NCBI GenBank assembly: GCA_031281635.1
Contig: JAITFC010000080.1
Location: 1-16,509, forward strand
Source of the DNA: Puniceicoccales bacterium
GTDB lineage: Bacteria; Verrucomicrobiota; Verrucomicrobiia; Opitutales; JAIRLM01
Direction: 5' to 3'
DNA: 16,509 nt
In this document: positions 13,307 through 16,509 of the stretch, piece after piece
How the letters are laid out: every line of letters begins with the position of its first letter
Numbering within the stretch: position 1 is the stretch's first letter
The notes under the pieces: generated by a model
The model's database searches: none
What the model was told of the DNA's origin: nothing
The model's input: the letters and a program-made list of their open reading frames with translations, nothing else
Program-made: the position numbers and the translations under genes

Positions 13307-14182
13307 GTGAGTCGCACAGTGATTGCTCTGGCCGCTGGAATCAGTTCGCGATACGGAGGCGTCAAACAGCTGGAACGTTTCGGCCGGGATCGGCGCATAT
13401 TGCTGGCACACACACTTCAGATGGCAATTGTTCATGGCTTTTCCCGGGCCGTCTGCGTCATCCGAGAGGAAATGCGCGGTCCGATGGAAGCGGAACTTTG
13501 CCATTTGCGCGAGTTCATTGAAATTGACTATGCGGTACAGCGCGTGGATGATGTGCCGTCGGGGGTCTTCATTCCGGTTGAACGAAAAAAACCTTGGGGG
13601 ACGGCACACGCGGTGTTCGTTGCGAGGAACTTTGTGCGAGGGAGTTTTTTAACTGTAAATGGTGATGACTATTACGCGCCAGGTGTGTGGGAGTGTCTGG
13701 ACGAAGTTCTTGCGCAGCACCAGGATGCTTCGGCGATGGTGGCCCATCGACTTTCCGCGACTCTGCCAGATAGTGGCCCAGTTTCCCGCGGCATTTGCGA
13801 ATTTGCCGAGGGATATGTGCGCAAAATCCGGGAATTTTCAACCATTGCACGGGCGGAAAATCAAAGAGCTGTCGATGCGCGCACTGGAACAATCTTTCAC
13901 GCCGATGTGCCAGTTTCCATGAATTTTTTTTACCTGCAACCGAGTGTGTTACATCTTTTTTCCGCGGAAGCACGGGCGTTTTTTGCGCAGCCGGATGACG
14001 TTCTTCTGGACGCCGAGTGGCAACTGCCCGCGGTCATCGACGCGCTATTGCAAAAAAGAAAAATGATTTTACGCGGCGTCGTTGCCGATTGCCCCTGGTG
14101 CGGGTTGACCCATGCAAGGGATCGCGAGGCACTGGAAAAATTTCTGGACGAAAGTTCTTCCAAACCAAATTTACGATCATAG
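13307..14182 (+). CDS. Sugar-1-phosphate nucleotidyltransferase-like protein
   Basis: The 291-residue protein of the NTP_transferase superfamily probably activates a sugar phosphate with a nucleoside triphosphate. The N-terminal nucleotide-binding signature is TVIALAAGISSRYGGVKQLE, equivalent to LxAGxGSRxGxxKQ. VNGDDYY near residue 118 matches the metal/nucleotide-binding D-D region, and KKPWGTAHAV near 95 is the usual GTA(H/G)A motif. The C-terminus has a CPWCG motif and ends DESSSKPNLRS. The start is GTG 13307, because the frame upstream (to 13280) is leader or promoter sequence. The specific sugar cannot be told. Its stop codon lies in a segment homologous to the neighbouring duplicated genes and overlaps the convergent gene by 6 nt. 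Confidence 0.85.
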   Translation: MSRTVIALAAGISSRYGGVKQLERFGRDRRILLAHTLQMAIVHGFSRAVCVIREEMRGPMEAELCHLREFIEIDYAVQRVDDVPSGVFIPVERKKPWGTAHAVFVARNFVRGSFLTVNGDDYYAPGVWECLDEVLAQHQDASAMVAHRLSATLPDSGPVSRGICEFAEGYVRKIREFSTIARAENQRAVDARTGTIFHADVPVSMNFFYLQPSVLHLFSAEARAFFAQPDDVLLDAEWQLPAVIDALLQKRKMILRGVVADCPWCGLTHARDREALEKFLDESSSKPNLRS

Positions 14183-14225
14183 ATCACACAGGCCATTACC
14201 CATGAGCAACATCGCTTGAGCACCA
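14174..14225. repeat. Direct repeat R1, copy 1 (3' ends of the tandem membrane-protein genes)
   Basis: The 52-bp segment matches 14951-15002 at 47 of 52 positions. It covers the last codons and stop of the minus-strand gene 14177-14713, and also the last codons and stop of the convergent plus-strand nucleotidyltransferase gene. Confidence 0.85.
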
Positions 14226-14713
14226 GCATTGGCAATCGCAGCTGGCGCGATAAGCATCACACCAAACGCGAAAAAACAAAACTGTACAGGACAAAATAGG
14301 CTCCATAAAATCCTGCATATAATATTCTCTTCTAACACATCAATAGCCATGCCTTTCCATGCCTTTTTTAAAATGTCTACGGTGCAATTCGTCACAGTTT
14401 GCTCTTTGGTACACTGGATATGATCGTCCTCGTCAAAGTTCTGCGGAAGAAATGCGCAAATCCAAGTATGCACATCCATAATCGCGTCGGCAGCAGCTAT
14501 GCCTGTTTTAGATTTCAATAGAACAGAAATTATCGCCAACGTGCTAGCAGCTCCTACAAACACTACTAGCAATGCATTTTGTGCCAGTGTTGATATTGCT
14601 CTTACAGGGAAAAAAGCTAACCACATAACATTTGAGATCGCTTGGTTTGTTTCCTCAAATTGTCCACCCCATGCTGTTGTTACTCCATTAAGCACATTAC
14701 GTACAGTACTCAT
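14177..14713 (-). CDS. Tandem membrane-protein paralogue A (Inc-like, unknown function)
   Basis: The product is 178 residues. Hydrophobic segments lie at about 26-66 (SNVMWLAFFPVRAISTLAQNA then LVVFVGAASTLAIISVLL) and 134-172 (CRILWSLFCPVQFCFFAFGVM, IAPAAIANAGAQAMLLMGN), with a short hydrophilic, Cys- and acid-containing loop between. There is no cleavable signal peptide. The two-lobed hydrophobic layout recalls chlamydial inclusion-membrane (Inc) proteins, which are T3SS substrates, but no homology to them is claimed. It shares SNxxWLAFFPVRAISTLAQNA and GNGLCxL with paralogue B upstream. Its ATG at 14713 is preceded by AAGG and a TTGACA-17-TGTCTA promoter. The 3' end overlaps the convergent nucleotidyltransferase gene by 6 nt. 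Confidence 0.75.
   Translation of the reverse strand: MSTVRNVLNGVTTAWGGQFEETNQAISNVMWLAFFPVRAISTLAQNALLVVFVGAASTLAIISVLLKSKTGIAAADAIMDVHTWICAFLPQNFDEDDHIQCTKEQTVTNCTVDILKKAWKGMAIDVLEENIICRILWSLFCPVQFCFFAFGVMLIAPAAIANAGAQAMLLMGNGLCDL
14571..14625. repeat. Direct repeat R2, copy 1 (near-identical internal block)
   Basis: The 55-bp segment is identical to 15342-15396 except for one base. It encodes, on the minus strand, LAFFPVRAISTLAQNA and flanking residues of paralogues A and B. Confidence 0.92.
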
Positions 14714-14734
14714 AAAACAAGCCTTATTGGGGAA

Positions 14735-14763
14735 TAGACACGAAAAAATGCCGGACCTGTCAA
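14735..14763 (-). promoter_or_regulatory. Predicted promoter of paralogue A
   Basis: Read on the minus strand: TTGACA (14758-14763), 17-nt spacer, TGTCTA (14735-14740). Positions 14758-14784 match 15577-15603 upstream of paralogue B at 23 of 27 bases, so the -35 and the AT-rich block upstream are shared by both genes. Confidence 0.45.
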
Positions 14764-14791
14764 TGAAAAAAGTTCTTAAATTGGAAAAATT

Positions 14792-14953
14792 TCATGGATA
14801 TAACTTTATGTTGGTCCCATAGCCATTCGGACCGACGTTGTCATCGAGTAGCACAGGATTAGACCCGTTGCATAATTCTTGAAATTTGGCATCTAAGGCT
14901 GCTTCCTGGTCGATGTTCTTGAATTTTGCAATGGGGTCTATTATGCTGAACGA
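14792..14953 (-). pseudogene. In-frame coding-like tail beyond the stop of paralogue B
   Basis: Directly after the TGA of paralogue B (14954-14956) the same frame stays open for 53 codons to a TGA at 14792. It reads as ordinary protein, for example DPIAKFKNIDQEAALDAKFQ and NPVLLDDNVGPNGYG. It has no start codon of its own at its beginning. It may be a C-terminal domain cut off by a nonsense mutation, a read-through extension, or the end of a lost copy of the family. Confidence 0.45.
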
Positions 14954-15002
14954 TCATAGAGCACACAGGCCATTGCCAATGAGAAACATCGCTCGAGCAC
15001 CA
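14951..15002. repeat. Direct repeat R1, copy 2
   Basis: This 52-bp segment matches 14174-14225 (47 of 52). It encodes the C-terminal GNGLCAL and stop of paralogue B. Confidence 0.85.
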
Positions 15003-15529
15003 ACTTGTACGATAGATACTGACGTGATAAGTACACTGAATAATGTGAATAAACATAACCGGCAAATCATAACTAAACACATCGGAGCTCTGTACGCAAT
15101 ATTCCATTTTATCGCATTTGGAGGGTAGTACTGCTTCTCATTTTCCGAAACGCTTATATCACCAGTTTTCACCTGTTCTTCCGGAGAATCGAAATCGAGG
15201 ATAAGAAAAAAGCTTGGGAAGCACTTCGTGACCCAATTACATATTTTGACAATCGACCAAAGAATCTTAAAACCTGTTTCAAATTTCAATAAAACAAAAA
15301 TTGTTGTAAATATGCCAATAACGCTCACATAGGCTGTGACAAATGCATTTTGTGCCAGTGTTGATATTGCTCTTACGGGGAAAAAAGCTAACCACAAAAA
15401 ATTTGAGAGCAGCGGGTTTGTCATATCAAATTCTCCCTTCCATGCTACTGACACCCCATTGCATATAGCATATAAACAACTGCTCGCCAACGAACCAAAA
15501 CCTGACCGACCAACATTTTCCACACTCAT
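14954..15529 (-). CDS. Tandem membrane-protein paralogue B (Inc-like, unknown function)
   Basis: The product is 191 residues from ATG 15529. GTG 15538 is also in frame, but the ATG aligns with the start of paralogue A and follows an AGGGG site at a usable distance. The N-terminal hydrophobic region is about 42-82 (SNFLWLAFFPVRAISTLAQN, then TAYVSVIGIFTTIFVLL), with a middle segment near 88-111. A polar loop with PEEQVKTGDISVSENEK follows at about 116-133. The C-terminal hydrophobic hairpin is about 149-186, ending GNGLCAL. Middle regions are strongly diverged from paralogue A while the ends are conserved, as expected of fast-evolving surface or secreted membrane proteins. It is AT-richer than the neighbouring housekeeping genes. 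Function unknown; T3SS delivery is a hypothesis. Confidence 0.75.
   Translation of the reverse strand: MSVENVGRSGFGSLASSCLYAICNGVSVAWKGEFDMTNPLLSNFLWLAFFPVRAISTLAQNAFVTAYVSVIGIFTTIFVLLKFETGFKILWSIVKICNWVTKCFPSFFLILDFDSPEEQVKTGDISVSENEKQYYPPNAIKWNIAYRAPMCLVMICRLCLFTLFSVLITSVSIVQVGARAMFLIGNGLCAL
15342..15396. repeat. Direct repeat R2, copy 2
   Basis: This 55-bp segment is identical to 14571-14625 except for one base and lies inside paralogue B. Confidence 0.92.
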
Positions 15530-15554
15530 AGAAAGCACCCCTAATCATCGCAGT

Positions 15555-15582
15555 GACGTAAGAAAAACAGCGGGAAAGTCAA
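15555..15582 (-). promoter_or_regulatory. Predicted promoter of paralogue B
   Basis: Read on the minus strand: TTGACT (15577-15582), 16-nt spacer, TACGTC (15555-15560). The -10 is weak. The -35 and the AT-rich block at 15583-15603 are conserved with the region upstream of paralogue A. Confidence 0.4.
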
Positions 15583-15621
15583 TGGAAAAATTTCTTAAAT
15601 TGTAAAATTTTTACCGAAATA

Positions 15622-15672
15622 CTTTGGGAAGCATAGCCGTTTGAGACAACGCTGTCAATTCAACTGAGTACA
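15622..15672 (-). pseudogene. Decayed fragment resembling the paralogue-B tail
   Basis: On the minus strand this reads a peptide with DSVVSNGY, aligning with DNVGPNGY in the tail at 14792-14953. About 22 of 32 bases match around it, and it lies at the same distance from the conserved promoter block. An in-frame stop lies just before it. It looks like the end of a lost third copy of the family. Confidence 0.35.
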
Positions 15673-15714
15673 TGTAATTTTGCAGTAGTCCAAAACACAG
15701 CCATAGGAAACTGA

Positions 15715-16509
15715 CTACGGATCGTATTGTTTATAAATTCCGCCGCCAAGAAGTCTATCTTCGCTGTAAAATGCCAGCGTTTGCCCAGGCGCCAGTGCAC
15801 GCTGATGCTTTGAGAATTGCACATGTGCACATCCATTATCTTCGAAGTTGATCAAAGCTTCGACGGCCGGATCACGGAATCGCACTTTCGCAGAGAGATG
15901 CCGTTCGCCGCGCAATGGTTCGCAGAGAAAATTGATGTCACGCAGGCGAATGGAGTCTGTCCATATGCCATTTCCGCGGTCCGATTCGAAGGCAACGATG
16001 AGGTGGTTTTTTGCGATGTCTTTGCCTATGACGACATATTTTTCGAAATCGCAATTCGATGGCACGCCGATGCCCTTGCGCTGGCCGAGGGTATAGTGGA
16101 ATAGTCCCCGATGCCGTCCCAGGACGCGGCCATTTGCGTCGATGATATCGCCCGGTTGCGCTTCGATGTGCCGGTCGAGAAATTGTCCGATGGAAATTTT
16201 CCCACCAAGAAAGCAAATGTCCTGGCTATCGCGCCGCTCCGCGTTTGGCAGTCCGATGCGCTGGGCCAGTGCACGCACCTGTATTTTCGTCATTTCTCCG
16301 AGGGGGAAAAGTAGATTTTCAAAGGTTTCCCGGCGCACGTGCGCAAAAAAGTAGGATTGGTCTTTGCTGTCGTCCCGACCGGCGTGCAGCACAATTTCTC
16401 CATCTACGCCACGCAGAAGCCGGCAGTAGTGTCCCGTTGCCAAAAAAGCGCAATTTAGGGAACGGGCATGGTCTAACAAATATCCAAATTTAATAAAACG
16501 GTTGCAGAG
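15715..16509 (-). CDS. mnmA: tRNA-specific 2-thiouridylase MnmA (partial, N-terminus beyond right edge)
   Basis: MnmA adds sulfur to U34 of tRNA-Lys, -Glu and -Gln. The frame is open to the right edge, giving the C-terminal 265 residues. The visible part begins in the CNRFIKFGYLLDHA motif, which carries the first active-site Cys. ATGHYCRL and the KDQSYF motif follow, then SQDICFLGG with the second catalytic Cys, and GxHRGLFHYTLGQRKGIGV. The C-terminal beta-barrel contains KVRFRDPAVEA and ALAPGQTLAFYSEDRLLGGG. The PP-loop ATP site lies outside the window. It is the gene upstream of the duplicated membrane-protein pair, on the same strand. Confidence 0.96.
   Translation of the reverse strand, partial: LCNRFIKFGYLLDHARSLNCAFLATGHYCRLLRGVDGEIVLHAGRDDSKDQSYFFAHVRRETFENLLFPLGEMTKIQVRALAQRIGLPNAERRDSQDICFLGGKISIGQFLDRHIEAQPGDIIDANGRVLGRHRGLFHYTLGQRKGIGVPSNCDFEKYVVIGKDIAKNHLIVAFESDRGNGIWTDSIRLRDINFLCEPLRGERHLSAKVRFRDPAVEALINFEDNGCAHVQFSKHQRALAPGQTLAFYSEDRLLGGGIYKQYDP

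Noticed and set aside
14954..14956. General recoding of TGA as an amino acid
   Set aside because: argS, sctN and the 2061 gene end properly at TGA, and Trp is encoded by TGG throughout.

Overview
The window comes from a bacterium with a non-flagellar type III secretion system (T3SS). Its export-ATPase-to-SctR gene block sits among housekeeping genes (argS, mutL, mnmA, two tRNAs). The gene content, the Inc-like two-hydrophobic-segment membrane proteins beside T3SS genes, and a lipoprotein of a type I associate with Verrucomicrobia and relatives suggest a host-associated member of the PVC group (Verrucomicrobiota or Chlamydiota). This is inference from family resemblance; no rRNA is present to prove it.

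Layout: (1) 1-924, minus: N-terminal part of a lipoprotein that runs off the left edge. (2) 1227-1303: tRNA-Pro(GGG). (3) 1304-2589: poorly conserved short genes, including one plus-strand reading frame interrupted by an amber codon. (4) 2539-4689, minus: argS followed by a small TPR gene. (5) 4795-5607: unknown protein divergent from argS. (6) 5701-11056: sctN, sctO, sctP, sctQ (N-terminal half), a separate sctQ C-terminal half carrying a very acidic domain, and sctR, all plus. (7) 11129-13054: mutL. (8) 13109-13183, minus: tRNA with anticodon CAT. (9) 13307-14182: sugar-nucleotidyltransferase-like gene. (10) 14177-15529, minus: two tandem paralogous membrane proteins with decayed sequence between and upstream of them. 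(11) 15715-16509, minus: mnmA, running off the right edge.

The T3SS block supplies the cytoplasmic energising and sorting complex (SctN ATPase, SctO stalk, SctQ C-ring/sorting platform), the needle-length ruler (SctP) and one export-gate protein (SctR). sctS, sctT and sctU do not follow sctR and must lie elsewhere. The tandem membrane proteins and the unknown 4795-5607 protein are candidate secreted or membrane-inserted substrates, by inference only.

The most interesting points are: a split SctQ whose SpoA2 half carries about 135 residues of mostly Glu/Asp and has its own promoter and Shine-Dalgarno site; a recurring promoter geometry that places predicted transcription starts on or next to start codons (leaderless mRNAs); a MutL with a degenerate endonuclease motif; and a small duplicated membrane-protein family showing a nearly identical internal block, a stop-separated coding tail and a recombination joint at the end of the neighbouring gene.
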